Positions 16,045 to 24,357 of a stretch of DNA of 64,000 nt are shown piece after piece. The notes under the pieces were generated by a model. It searched no databases. It worked only from the letters and a program-made list of their open reading frames with translations, and was not told where the DNA came from. Numbering within the stretch: position 1 is the first letter of the stretch; each line of letters begins with the position of its first letter. The position numbers and the translations under genes were made by a program. The stretch comes from Paraburkholderia sp. DHOC27 (lineage in GTDB: Bacteria > Pseudomonadota > Gammaproteobacteria > Burkholderiales > Burkholderiaceae), in NCBI RefSeq assembly GCF_003429005.1, contig NZ_QVQV01000004.1, forward strand, positions 372,518-436,517. The letters run 5' to 3'.

Positions 16045-17331
16045 ATGCGAGTCGTCATTTTGGGCAGTGGTGTCGTCGGGGTGACGAGCGCCTGGTATCT
16101 TGCGCGTGCGGGTCACGACGTGACCGTCATTGATCGCGAGCCCGGCCCGGCGCTCGAAACCAGCTTTGCCAACGCCGGCCAGATTTCGCCCGGCTACGCG
16201 TCGCCCTGGGCCGCGCCGGGTGTGCCGCTGAAGGCTGTCAAATGGATGTTTCAGAAGCACGCGCCGCTGGCTATCCGGCTAGACGGGACGCAATTCCAGT
16301 TGCAGTGGATGTGGCAAATGCTGCAGAACTGCACCTCCGCGCGCTATGCCGTCAACAAAGGCCGCATGGTGCGTCTGGCCGAATACAGCCGTGACTGCAT
16401 GCAGGCGCTGCGCGCCGACACCGGTATCCAGTACGAGGGCCGTACGGGCGGCACGTTGCAGGTATTCCGTACGCAGCAGCAGTTCGACGGTGCTGCGAAA
16501 GACATCGCCGTGCTGAAGGAAGCCAACGTTCCGTTCGAGCTGCTCTCCGCCAGCGAACTGGCGCGTGCCGAGCCGGCGCTCGCTGCTACGTCGCACAAGC
16601 TGACGGGCGGTTTGCGCCTGCCGGGCGATGAAACCGGCGACTGCCAGATCTTCACTACCCGTCTTGCGGCAATGGCCGAAGAAATCGGTGTGAAATTCCG
16701 CTATAACACGCCCATCGATTCGCTCCAGATGGCGGGCGGCCGGATCGCCGGCGTGCAGTGCGGCAACGAGACGGTGCGCGCGGACGCATTCGTCGTGGCA
16801 CTGGGCTCGTATTCGACGAAGTTCCTCGATGGAATCGTCAAGATTCCGGTCTATCCGTTGAAGGGCTATTCGATTACCGCGCCGATCGTCAATGCAGCCG
16901 CCGCGCCGGTGTCGACGGTGCTCGACGAAACGTACAAGATCGCGATCACGCGCTTCGACGATCGCATCCGTGTGGGCGGCATGGCCGAGATCGTGGGCTT
17001 CGACAAGTCGCTGCGTCAGGCGCGTCGCGAAACGCTCGAAATGTGCGTGAACGATCTGTTCCCCGGTGGCGGCGACACCTCGAAGGCTAGCTTCTGGACC
17101 GGTCTGCGGCCCATGACGCCGGACGGCACGCCCATCGTTGGTCGCACGCCTGTGTCGAATCTGTTCCTGAACACGGGGCACGGCACGCTTGGCTGGACCA
17201 TGTCGTGCGGCTCGGGGCAACTGCTCGCGGATCTGATCTCGGGCAAGCAAACCGCGATTCGCTCGGACGATCTGTCGGTGCATCGTTATCTCGGCGACGC
17301 GCAAGGCTCGGGGCGTCCGGCCTACGCTTAA
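16045..17331 (+). CDS. dadA: D-amino acid dehydrogenase small subunit
   Basis: This 428-aa FAD enzyme oxidises D-alanine and other D-amino acids to keto acids, passing electrons to the respiratory chain at the inner membrane. The N-terminal dinucleotide-binding motif is MRVVILGSGVVGVTSAWYL, followed by the DadA hallmark NAGQISPGYASPWAAPGVPLKA. C-terminal FWTGLRPMTPDGTPIVG and NTGHGTLGWTMSCGSG complete the FAD domain. The ATG at 16045 has GGAG 8 bases upstream, which decides the start. No alanine racemase gene follows; a terminator comes at 17401. Confidence 0.97.
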   Translation: MRVVILGSGVVGVTSAWYLARAGHDVTVIDREPGPALETSFANAGQISPGYASPWAAPGVPLKAVKWMFQKHAPLAIRLDGTQFQLQWMWQMLQNCTSARYAVNKGRMVRLAEYSRDCMQALRADTGIQYEGRTGGTLQVFRTQQQFDGAAKDIAVLKEANVPFELLSASELARAEPALAATSHKLTGGLRLPGDETGDCQIFTTRLAAMAEEIGVKFRYNTPIDSLQMAGGRIAGVQCGNETVRADAFVVALGSYSTKFLDGIVKIPVYPLKGYSITAPIVNAAAAPVSTVLDETYKIAITRFDDRIRVGGMAEIVGFDKSLRQARRETLEMCVNDLFPGGGDTSKASFWTGLRPMTPDGTPIVGRTPVSNLFLNTGHGTLGWTMSCGSGQLLADLISGKQTAIRSDDLSVHRYLGDAQGSGRPAYA

Positions 17332-17400
17332 GAGAGCGCCTGAGGTGATCTAGCGAGGCGGCCTTTCGTTAGTGCTTTAGACAAGCAGCCACGTAAAACA

Positions 17401-17435
17401 AAAAGGGCACTGGATCCACGATCCAGTGCCCTTTT
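17401..17435. terminator. Bidirectional terminator between dadA and etfA
   Basis: AAAAGGGCACTGGAT (17401-17415) pairs perfectly with ATCCAGTGCCCTTTT (17421-17435), with the loop CCACG. The A- and T-tracts make it work on both strands for the convergent dadA and etfBA. Confidence 0.92.
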
Positions 17436-17473
17436 CCTTTACCGCATGGCGCCGTTCTACAGCGCCAGCCAGA

Positions 17474-18409
17474 TCAACCCAGTTCGCCCACCAGTTCTGG
17501 CACGACCGTAAACAGATCGCCCACCAGACCGTAATCGGCCACGCTGAAAATCGGCGCTTCCGGATCCTTGTTGATGGCCACGATCACCTTCGAATCCTTC
17601 ATGCCGGCCAGATGCTGGATCGCGCCCGAGATGCCTACAGCAACGTACAGTTGCGGCGCGACGATCTTGCCCGTCTGCCCCACCTGATAGTCGTTCGGCA
17701 CGAAACCGGCGTCCACTGCGGCGCGCGACGCGCCGAGTGCTGCGTTCAGCTTGTCGGCGAGCGGCTCGAGCACCTTCGTGTAGTTCTCGCCGCTGCCCAG
17801 ACCACGACCGCCCGAGACGATGATCGACGCCGAGGTCAGTTCCGGACGGTCCAGCTTCGTCACTTCACGGCTGACGAACTGCGACAGACCGCTGTCCGCC
17901 GCTGCTGCGATCTTTTCGACCGCCGCGCTGCCGCCTTCTGCTGCAACCGGATCGAAGCCCGTCGAACGCACCGTGATGACCTTGATCGGATCAGCCGATT
18001 GCACGGTCGCGATGGCGTTGCCCGCGTAGATGGGACGCTCGAACGTATCCGCCGAATCCACTGCCGTAATGTCGCTGATCTGCGCGACGTCGAGCTTCGC
18101 GGCAATACGCGGCGCGATGTTCTTGCCGTAGGCCGTTGCCGGCGCGAGGATGTGCGAATAGTCCTTCGCCATGTTCAGCACGGTGGCTTCGACGTTTTCC
18201 GCGAGGCCCGCTTCGAGTTGCGGCGCATCGGCCAGCAGCACCTTCGTCACGCCTGCAATCTTCGCCGCTGCATCCGCTGCGGCCTGGGCGTTGTGACCGG
18301 CCACCAGCACGTGGATATCACCGCCAATCTTCTGCGCCGCTGCAACCGTGTTCAGCGTGGCTGCCTTGATCGACGCGTTGTCGTGTTCTGCAATTACCAG
18401 ATTCGTCAT
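17474..18409 (-). CDS. etfA: Electron transfer flavoprotein alpha subunit
   Basis: This 311-aa FAD-binding subunit of ETF receives electrons from acyl-CoA dehydrogenases and passes them to ETF-ubiquinone oxidoreductase. The N-terminal domain starts MTNLVIAEHDNASIKAATLN. The C-terminal FAD domain has SGGRGLGSGENY, VGQTGKIVAPQLYVAVGISGAIQHLAGM and KDPEAPIFSVADYGLVGDLF, all diagnostic. It follows etfB after a 16-base gap in the same operon. Confidence 0.97.
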   Translation of the reverse strand: MTNLVIAEHDNASIKAATLNTVAAAQKIGGDIHVLVAGHNAQAAADAAAKIAGVTKVLLADAPQLEAGLAENVEATVLNMAKDYSHILAPATAYGKNIAPRIAAKLDVAQISDITAVDSADTFERPIYAGNAIATVQSADPIKVITVRSTGFDPVAAEGGSAAVEKIAAAADSGLSQFVSREVTKLDRPELTSASIIVSGGRGLGSGENYTKVLEPLADKLNAALGASRAAVDAGFVPNDYQVGQTGKIVAPQLYVAVGISGAIQHLAGMKDSKVIVAINKDPEAPIFSVADYGLVGDLFTVVPELVGELG

Positions 18410-18425
18410 TTGCTCTGTCTCCCTC

Positions 18426-19175
18426 TCACAGCACCTTGGCTTCGGTCTTCAGCTTCTCGACCAGCGTCTTCACGTCCGGCACCTTCACACCGGCGGAGCG
18501 CTTGGGCGGCTCGACGACCTTGAGCGTCTTCAGGCGCGGCGTGACATCCACGCCGAGGTCTGCCGGCTTGATCGTTTCCAGCGGCTTCTTTTTCGCCTTC
18601 ATGATGTTCGGCAGCGTCACATAACGCGGCTCGTTCAGGCGCAGGTCGGTGGTGACCACGGCCGGAAGGGTCAGCGAGAGCGTTTCCGCGCCACCGTCCA
18701 CTTCGCGGGACACGGTTGCCTTGCCGTCAGCCACGACGACCTTAGATGCAAACGTGGCTTGCGGCAGATTCGCCAGCGCAGCCAGCATCTGACCGGTCTG
18801 GTTCGAATCGTCGTCAATGGCCTGCTTGCCGAGGATGACCAGCGACGGCTGTTCCTTGTCCACCAGCGCCTTCAGCAGCTTGGCGACGGCCAGCGGCTGC
18901 AGGTCTTCCGAGGATTCGATGAGGATGGCGCGGTCCGCGCCGATGGCCAGCGCCGTGCGCAGCGTTTCCTGCGACTGCGTGACACCCGCCGACACGGCGA
19001 TCACTTCGGTCGCTACGCCCGCTTCCTTCAGACGCACCGCTTCTTCCACGGCGATTTCGTCGAACGGGTTCATCGACATCTTGACGTTGGCAATGTCGAC
19101 ACCCGTGTTGTCCGATTTCACACGGACCTTGACGTTGTAATCGACCACTCTCTTGACTGGCACCAGGATTTTCAT
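18426..19175 (-). CDS. etfB: Electron transfer flavoprotein beta subunit
   Basis: This 249-aa AMP-binding partner of EtfA starts MKILVPVKRVVDYNVKVRVK and has the signature segment MNPFDEIAVEEAVRLKE, then LVILGKQAIDDDSNQTGQMLAALAN and the C-terminal RYVTLPNIMKAKKKPLE recognition-loop region. GGAG about 10 bases before the ATG at 19175 supports this start. First gene of the etfBA operon, with promoter and possible fatty-acid-type operator upstream. Confidence 0.97.
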   Translation of the reverse strand: MKILVPVKRVVDYNVKVRVKSDNTGVDIANVKMSMNPFDEIAVEEAVRLKEAGVATEVIAVSAGVTQSQETLRTALAIGADRAILIESSEDLQPLAVAKLLKALVDKEQPSLVILGKQAIDDDSNQTGQMLAALANLPQATFASKVVVADGKATVSREVDGGAETLSLTLPAVVTTDLRLNEPRYVTLPNIMKAKKKPLETIKPADLGVDVTPRLKTLKVVEPPKRSAGVKVPDVKTLVEKLKTEAKVL

Positions 19176-19215
19176 GCACACGCTCCAAAGTTACGAATAC
19201 GTCAACCCAACGGAC

Positions 19216-19221
19216 ATTATA
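19216..19221 (-). promoter_or_regulatory. -10 element for etfBA
   Basis: A perfect TATAAT on the minus strand lies 41 bases before the etfB ATG. The -35 at 17-base spacing (GCCGAC) is weak. Confidence 0.5.
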
Positions 19222-19299
19222 ACGACAGCCTCTCCGTGGTCGGCCCGTGGGTTGGATGACTGCGAGGATAGCGCTCCTCAGCGGCGTGACAGCAATTAC

Positions 19300-19311
19300 G
19301 AACGGTCGTTC
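19300..19311. promoter_or_regulatory. Palindrome upstream of etfBA, TetR-operator-like
   Basis: GAACG-GT-CGTTC (5-bp arms, 2-base centre) abuts a second -10-like TAAAAT (minus strand, 19318-19313). The ACGACCGTTCGT flavour resembles operators of TetR-type fatty or branched-chain acid regulators in betaproteobacteria. The regulator itself is not in the window, so the assignment is inference. Confidence 0.35.
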
Positions 19312-19466
19312 TATTTTAATCCCGAAAAAACTTCGGCGGCAAGCCTGATGGCTGACCGGCAACTCTAATTCTTGCTGCACGTCCCACGCGCACGGGCTAC
19401 CCGCACCATAACGGGCATCCCGGCGCGTTCCAACCTGCCGTGGTGAGCGCCTTGTGGGCGCCCCGC

Positions 19467-20120
19467 CTACTTATGGCTCAAGCGTCGCACAAGCCAGTCG
19501 CCAAATGACTGCACGAGTTGGACAAAGACGATCAGGATCAACACCACGGTCCACATGACGGTGGGCTCGTAACGCTGATAGCCATAGCGAATGCCCAGAT
19601 CACCGAGGCCGCCGCCGCCAATCGCACCCGCCATCGCCGAGTAGCCCACCAGCGAGACGAAGGTGATCGTCAGACCGGCCACGACACCCGGCCACGATTC
19701 AGGCAGCAACACCTTGAAGACGATCTGGCTGGTCGTGGCGCCCATTGCCTGAGCCGCTTCGATCAGCCCGCGATCCACCTCGCGTAGCGCCGTCTCGACG
19801 AGCCGCGCAATGAACGGCGCGGCGGAAATGGTCAGCGGCACGACTGCGGCTGCCGTACCAATGGACGAACCCACTACCAGCCGCGTAAAGGGAATGACCG
19901 CGACCAGCAGGATGATGAACGGCGTCGAACGGACCGCGTTGATCACGACGCCCATCGTACGATTGAAGCCGACGTTCTGCAGCACGCCCTGACGGTCCGT
20001 CAGATACAGCAGCACCCCGAGCGGCAGACCCACCAGCGCGCCAACCACACCGGAGATGCCCACCATGACGAGGGTCTCCCAGAACGACTGCACGAACATA
20101 TCGAGCATGTCACTCAACAT
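19467..20120 (-). CDS. metI: Methionine ABC transporter permease
   Basis: This 217-aa inner-membrane permease of the MetNI D/L-methionine importer has about five membrane spans. The EAA coupling motif region is GLIEAAQAMGATTSQIVFKVLLPESWPGVVAGLT, and MAGAIGGGGLGDLGIRYGYQRYEPTVM is the typical C-terminal MetI block. A strong GGAGGAG lies before the ATG at 20120, which decides the start; this overlaps the end of metN by 11 bases. The binding protein gene metQ is not adjacent, which is unusual for this system. Confidence 0.95.
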   Translation of the reverse strand: MLSDMLDMFVQSFWETLVMVGISGVVGALVGLPLGVLLYLTDRQGVLQNVGFNRTMGVVINAVRSTPFIILLVAVIPFTRLVVGSSIGTAAAVVPLTISAAPFIARLVETALREVDRGLIEAAQAMGATTSQIVFKVLLPESWPGVVAGLTITFVSLVGYSAMAGAIGGGGLGDLGIRYGYQRYEPTVMWTVVLILIVFVQLVQSFGDWLVRRLSHK

Positions 20121-21144
20121 AAGCCATCTCCTCCACCACCACACCCTGTTCGCGCAGGAACGCCAGCGCGTTTGCCACATTTGCAGGTTCGCCGGCCGCC
20201 AGCACCGCGAGCGAGCCGAACGCCTGCCCCTGAATCTCGTCGATCTGGCCGTGCAGGATGTTGAAGTCCAGTTCGTAGCGGCGAATTGTCTCCGAGAGGA
20301 TCGGTTGATCGACGCCCGAGCCCGTAAAGGCAAGACGCAGCAGATGTCCGCTGCCCGTCTTCAGCCGCTCGGCGACGCGCGCTTTCATGGCGGGCGGCAG
20401 TTCCTGCGCGATCACGTCGCCAATCAACGCACGTGTGACTTCGTGATGCGGTTGCAGGAACACGTCGATGACCTTGCCGTGTTCGACGACACGGCCCGCA
20501 TCCAGAACCGCAACGCGATCGCAGACCTGCTTGATCACATCCATCTGGTGCGTGATCAGGACGATGGTGAGACCGAGTTCGCGATTGATGCGCTTGAGCA
20601 GATCGAGAATGGCGCGGGTGGTTTCGGGATCGAGCGCGGAGGTGGCCTCGTCGGAGAGCAGCACCTTGGGTTTGCTGGCGAGCGCGCGGGCAATCCCGAC
20701 GCGCTGCTTCTGACCACCGCTGATCTGCGCTGGATAGCGGTCTTTCTGCGCGGACAGGCCGACCAGATCGAGCAGCGGCAGCACATTGGCCTCGATCTCA
20801 TCGCGCTTCATGCCGGCCAGTTCGAGCGGCAGCGCAACGTTCTCATACACCGTGCGCGACGACAGCAGATTGAAGTGCTGAAAGATCATGCCGATCTCGC
20901 GCCGTGCTTCGCGCAGTTGCGCGGCAGAGAGCGTGGTCAGATCGCGCCCGTTCACGACGATGTTGCCTTCCGTGGGACGCGTGAGCAGGTTGATGGTGCG
21001 CACCAGCGTGCTTTTGCCCGCGCCGCTGCGTCCGATGATGCCGAACACTTCGCCGGCGGGAATCGACAGGTTGACGTTGTGCAACGCCTCGACCCAGCCT
21101 CGTGGCCCGGCAAAGCGCTGGGAGATGTTACGAATTTCGATCAT
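20110..21144 (-). CDS. metN: Methionine ABC transporter ATP-binding protein
   Basis: This 344-aa ATPase has Walker A GRSGAGKST (about residues 38-46), Q-loop FQHFNLL, signature SGGQKQRVGIARAL, Walker B KVLLSDEATSALD and the switch His in LITHQMDV. After about residue 265 follows a C-terminal NIL domain (LLRLAFTGSGVDQPILSETIRRY), which binds methionine and inhibits the transporter when the pool is high. The start at 21144 (MIEIRNISQRF) fits the family. It is translationally coupled to metI. Confidence 0.96.
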   Translation of the reverse strand: MIEIRNISQRFAGPRGWVEALHNVNLSIPAGEVFGIIGRSGAGKSTLVRTINLLTRPTEGNIVVNGRDLTTLSAAQLREARREIGMIFQHFNLLSSRTVYENVALPLELAGMKRDEIEANVLPLLDLVGLSAQKDRYPAQISGGQKQRVGIARALASKPKVLLSDEATSALDPETTRAILDLLKRINRELGLTIVLITHQMDVIKQVCDRVAVLDAGRVVEHGKVIDVFLQPHHEVTRALIGDVIAQELPPAMKARVAERLKTGSGHLLRLAFTGSGVDQPILSETIRRYELDFNILHGQIDEIQGQAFGSLAVLAAGEPANVANALAFLREQGVVVEEMAYVE

Positions 21145-21381
21145 GGAAAAGCGAAACGGCGGGGCTGCCAATGAGCGCCATGCGCTCCGGACCAGCGGCC
21201 GCCGCAATTTTGAAATGGGATTTGAGCCGCGATTCTACCGCAGCGTTATCATTCTCTTTAATAATCAATTCCGATTTTTTCATAACCACAGGGAATTAGA
21301 GGACCGCTCGCATGAGCGTCGCTCGCGTCTTCAATGTCAGCGCGACTATGATCGGGCGGACACAACTACGACAATGGTGCG
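21145..21381. other. Intergenic region metN / hydrolase
   Basis: This divergent gap contains an AT-rich stretch at about 21230-21300. A TAGAAT-like -10 for metN lies on the minus strand at 21237-21232. No conserved operator or riboswitch was recognised. Confidence 0.3.
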
Positions 21382-22356
21382 ATGGAGACAACGGACCACA
21401 ACAACCTGCGTTCGGCGGCTGCCGCAAGCGCCCGCGGCAGCGCGCCGAACTATGACGTAACAAGTGCGTCGCCCGCGTCGCGGCTCGATCCGCAACCTGC
21501 GACGATGACGAGTACCCGCACGCGCGATGGCCTCGAATTACCGCTGTATCGCTGGCCAGCTTCGGGCACGTTGCGGGCACGCGTTGCACTGTTACACGGC
21601 CTCGCGGAGCACGCCGGCCGCTACTCAGCCCTCGCGCAGCGCTTGAACGCAGTGGGTATCGAATTGCTCGCCATTGATCTGCGCGGTCACGGGCGCGCAC
21701 CCGGCAAACGCGTGTGGATCGATCGATTCGACGACCATCTGCTCGATGCAGAGGCCCTGCTCGGCGCCACCATCCACGGTAACGCCGACGAAGCTGCGCG
21801 CAAGGTGCCGTTGTTCCTGATGGGCCACAGCATGGGTGGGGCGATTGCCGCGCTGTTCGCGGTCGAACGGCTCGCCAGCAGCGACCATGCACTCGCGGGG
21901 CTGATCCTGTCGAGTCCAGCGCTCGCACCCGGTCGTGACGTGCCGCGCTGGATGCTGACCATGAGTCAGGTCATCAGCCGCGTGTGGCCCGGCTTTCCCG
22001 CCATGAAAATCGACGCGGCGCTGCTCTCGCGCGATCCCGCCATCGTCGAAGCGAATCGCAACGATCCGCTGGTGCATCACGGCGCGATTCCGGCGCGTAC
22101 CGGCGCGGAAATCCTGCTGGCCATGACGCGCATCGAACGCGGGCGGACCGCGTTGCGCGTGCCCCTGCTGGTGTATCACGGCACCGCGGACAAACTCACG
22201 GAACCCGAGGGTAGCCGCGAGTTCGGCGCGCACGCCGGTTCACCCGACAAGACGCTCACCCTGCACGACGGGAGTTATCACGAGACGATGAACGACCTCG
22301 AACGCGAGCAGGTTATTGGAGAGTTGATTGCGTGGATTCAGGCGCGGAGTGGGTAA
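21382..22356 (+). CDS. Alpha/beta hydrolase, monoacylglycerol lipase-like
   Basis: This 324-aa hydrolase has a fold core that starts near residue 42 (MTSTRTRDGLELPLYRWPA), followed by the oxyanion segment LLHGLAEHAGRYS, DLRGHGRAPGKR and the nucleophile elbow GHSMGG (about 155-160). The acid is probably in VYHGTADKLTEPEGS and the His in DGSYHETMNDLER. This pattern is that of serine-aquaporin-family/monoglyceride lipases (Hydrolase_4), likely acting on lysophospholipids or monoacylglycerols. A start at 21505 would give a shorter, more family-like 283-aa protein; the Ser/Ala-rich N-terminus is poorly supported. Confidence 0.85.
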   Translation: METTDHNNLRSAAAASARGSAPNYDVTSASPASRLDPQPATMTSTRTRDGLELPLYRWPASGTLRARVALLHGLAEHAGRYSALAQRLNAVGIELLAIDLRGHGRAPGKRVWIDRFDDHLLDAEALLGATIHGNADEAARKVPLFLMGHSMGGAIAALFAVERLASSDHALAGLILSSPALAPGRDVPRWMLTMSQVISRVWPGFPAMKIDAALLSRDPAIVEANRNDPLVHHGAIPARTGAEILLAMTRIERGRTALRVPLLVYHGTADKLTEPEGSREFGAHAGSPDKTLTLHDGSYHETMNDLEREQVIGELIAWIQARSG

Positions 22357-22371
22357 GCGCGTGCGCCCTGT

Positions 22372-23199
22372 TCACTCACGCCAGTCCGGCGGCCGCTTGT
22401 CGATGAACGCCTGCACGCCTTCGAGCGCCGTTGCGTCCATCATGTTGCAGGCCATCGTCTGTCCGGCCAGTTGGTACGCCGCTTCGACGCCCATCTCCAG
22501 TTGCCGGTAGAACAGCCCCTTGCCGGCACGCACCGCTTCGACCGGCTTCGCGCAGATGCTCGCCGCCAGCGAAGCCACCGCGGCGTCGAGTTCTTCAGGC
22601 GGCGCCACGCGGTTGATGAGCCCCTGCTGTCGCGCCTCGTGCGCGTCGATGAACTCGCCCGTCAACAGCATCTCCATCGCCGCCTTACGCGACAGATTGC
22701 GCGACAGCGGCACGGCCGGCGTCGCGCAAAACAATCCCAGGTTGATGCCGGATACCGCGAAGCGTGCCGAATCAGCGGCCACAGCCAGATCGCACATGGC
22801 GACGAGCTGGCAACCCGCGGCGGCGGCGACACCGTGCACGCGCGCGATCACCGGCTGGGGCAGGCGCTGGATCGTCATCATCAGCTTCGAGCAGCGTGCG
22901 AACAGCGCGCGGTAATACTCGAGCGAGGGTGACGCGCGCATTTCCTTCAGGTCGTGACCGGCGCAAAAGGCACGCCCCGCTCCAGCAATCACCACGACCC
23001 TGGCATCCGTGTCAGCCAGCGCGGCCAGCTGCGTCTGCAAGGCGTCGAGCAATGCTTCGGACAACGCGTTAAACGCCTCCGGCCGGTTCATGGTCAGACA
23101 CCCGACGCCGCGCACGCCATACGCATCATGCGTGAGCTCGATCAAGGGAACGTTGCTTGGCGCATTCGCTGAAGCAGGAGCTGGCTGGTTCGCGTTCAT
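22372..23199 (-). CDS. Crotonase-fold protein of the ECHDC3 type, catalytic glutamates absent
   Basis: This 275-aa enoyl-CoA hydratase-like protein has intact crotonase framework: CLTMNRPEAFNALSEALLDAL, the oxyanion region GRAFCAGHDLKEM and HGVAAAAGCQLVAMCDLAVAADSARFAVSGINLGLFC. At the two positions that are Glu in true hydratases (Glu144 and Glu164 of rat ECH) there are Gln (CQLVAM) and Gly/Ile (VSGINLG). By eye the sequence is closest to human ECHDC3, whose reaction is not settled. So hydration is unlikely. The ATG at 23199 has AGGTGAG upstream. It lies 15 bases after the deacetylase gene in one operon. Confidence 0.88.
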   Translation of the reverse strand: MNANQPAPASANAPSNVPLIELTHDAYGVRGVGCLTMNRPEAFNALSEALLDALQTQLAALADTDARVVVIAGAGRAFCAGHDLKEMRASPSLEYYRALFARCSKLMMTIQRLPQPVIARVHGVAAAAGCQLVAMCDLAVAADSARFAVSGINLGLFCATPAVPLSRNLSRKAAMEMLLTGEFIDAHEARQQGLINRVAPPEELDAAVASLAASICAKPVEAVRAGKGLFYRQLEMGVEAAYQLAGQTMACNMMDATALEGVQAFIDKRPPDWRE

Positions 23200-23214
23200 T
23201 AAACTCACCTGACG

Positions 23215-24138
23215 TCAAATCCCGGCTAGCGCCCGCACATGCGCAACTGCGCTACGACCGAGCGCCGAGAGGTTATAACCGCCTTCCAGGCAACTGACGA
23301 TGCGTCCTTGCGCGTAGCGATCGGCGATCTCGCGAATCTGTCCGGTCAGCCACGTGTAATCGTCTTCGACCAGACCCATGTTGCCGAGATCGTCCTCACG
23401 ATGCGCATCGAAACCCGCCGAGACGAAGATCATCTCCGGCTTGAACGCGTGCAGGCGTGGCAGCCAGATCATGTCGACGGCCTCGCGCACTTCCATGCCT
23501 TTCGTGCGCGCCGGCATCGGCAAGTTGACCATGTTCGCAGCCTGATGCTCCGCGCCGCTAAACGGATAAAACGGATGCTGGAAGAAGCTGCACATCAGCA
23601 CACGCGAATCGCCGGAAAAGGCGGCCTCGGTGCCGTTGCCATGATGGACATCGAAGTCGACGATCGCGACCCGTTGCAGACCATGCGCCTCGAGCGCGTG
23701 ACGCGCGGCGATGGCGACGTTGTTGAAGAAACAGAAGCCCATCGCCCGCGCCGGTTCGGCATGGTGGCCGGGTGGGCGCACGCTGCAGAAGGCATTGTCG
23801 TAACGCCCCTCGATCACCGCGTCCGTTGCGGCCACGGCCGCACCTACGGCGCGCAGCGCGGCCTGCCAGGTGTGCGGGTTCATCGACGTGTCGGGGTCGA
23901 TCTCCGCGTAGCCCTCCTCGGGCGAACGGCTGCGGATATAGTCGACGTGCGCCTGGGTATGCACGCGCAGCAGCGCGCTTTCGTCGGCAAGCGGCGGCGA
24001 TTCGCGTTCGATCAGCGCGTCGATGCGGCTGGCAATCAGTTGATCTTCGATGGCCTGCAGGCGCGCCGGGCATTCGGGATGCCACTGCCCCATCTCGTGA
24101 AGCAGACAATCTGCGTGGGAATAAAAAGCCGTTGCCAT
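23215..24138 (-). CDS. Histone deacetylase-family amidohydrolase
   Basis: This 307-aa class II HDAC-like zinc enzyme has the active-site motifs RPPGHHAEPARAMGFCFFNNVAIAA (the tandem His), VDFDVHHGNGTEAAF (zinc Asp and His) and VSAGFDAHREDDLGNM (second zinc Asp), with CLEGGYN near the end supplying the loop before the C-terminal helix. Bacterial members remove acetyl groups from proteins, acetoin-related substrates or polyamines; the substrate here cannot be told. The start at 24138 has AGAAGAG upstream. It is co-oriented and closely spaced with the ECHDC3-like gene, suggesting a shared pathway. Confidence 0.93.
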   Translation of the reverse strand: MATAFYSHADCLLHEMGQWHPECPARLQAIEDQLIASRIDALIERESPPLADESALLRVHTQAHVDYIRSRSPEEGYAEIDPDTSMNPHTWQAALRAVGAAVAATDAVIEGRYDNAFCSVRPPGHHAEPARAMGFCFFNNVAIAARHALEAHGLQRVAIVDFDVHHGNGTEAAFSGDSRVLMCSFFQHPFYPFSGAEHQAANMVNLPMPARTKGMEVREAVDMIWLPRLHAFKPEMIFVSAGFDAHREDDLGNMGLVEDDYTWLTGQIREIADRYAQGRIVSCLEGGYNLSALGRSAVAHVRALAGI

Positions 24139-24301
24139 GATTCTCTTCTGCGGCACACCGTGCGAGCAGCGCGCGGCGTGTCTGAGTCTCCGTCCAAAGG
24201 GCACGCCCATGCGGCGCACCCAACACCATCAAGTTACCACACGATGCGCCCGTGACGCGCTGCGTGCAAGGTTCTGCACCGTTTGCGCAGATAGGCTCGG
24301 G

Positions 24302-24307
24302 TATACT
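24302..24307 (+). promoter_or_regulatory. -10 element for mltB
   Basis: TATACT lies 51 bases before the mltB ATG. No clear -35 is seen. Confidence 0.4.
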
Positions 24308-24357
24308 GCCCCGTAACTTTTCTCCCCCTGCACTCTTTGCACTGCGCTCCCAGCACT

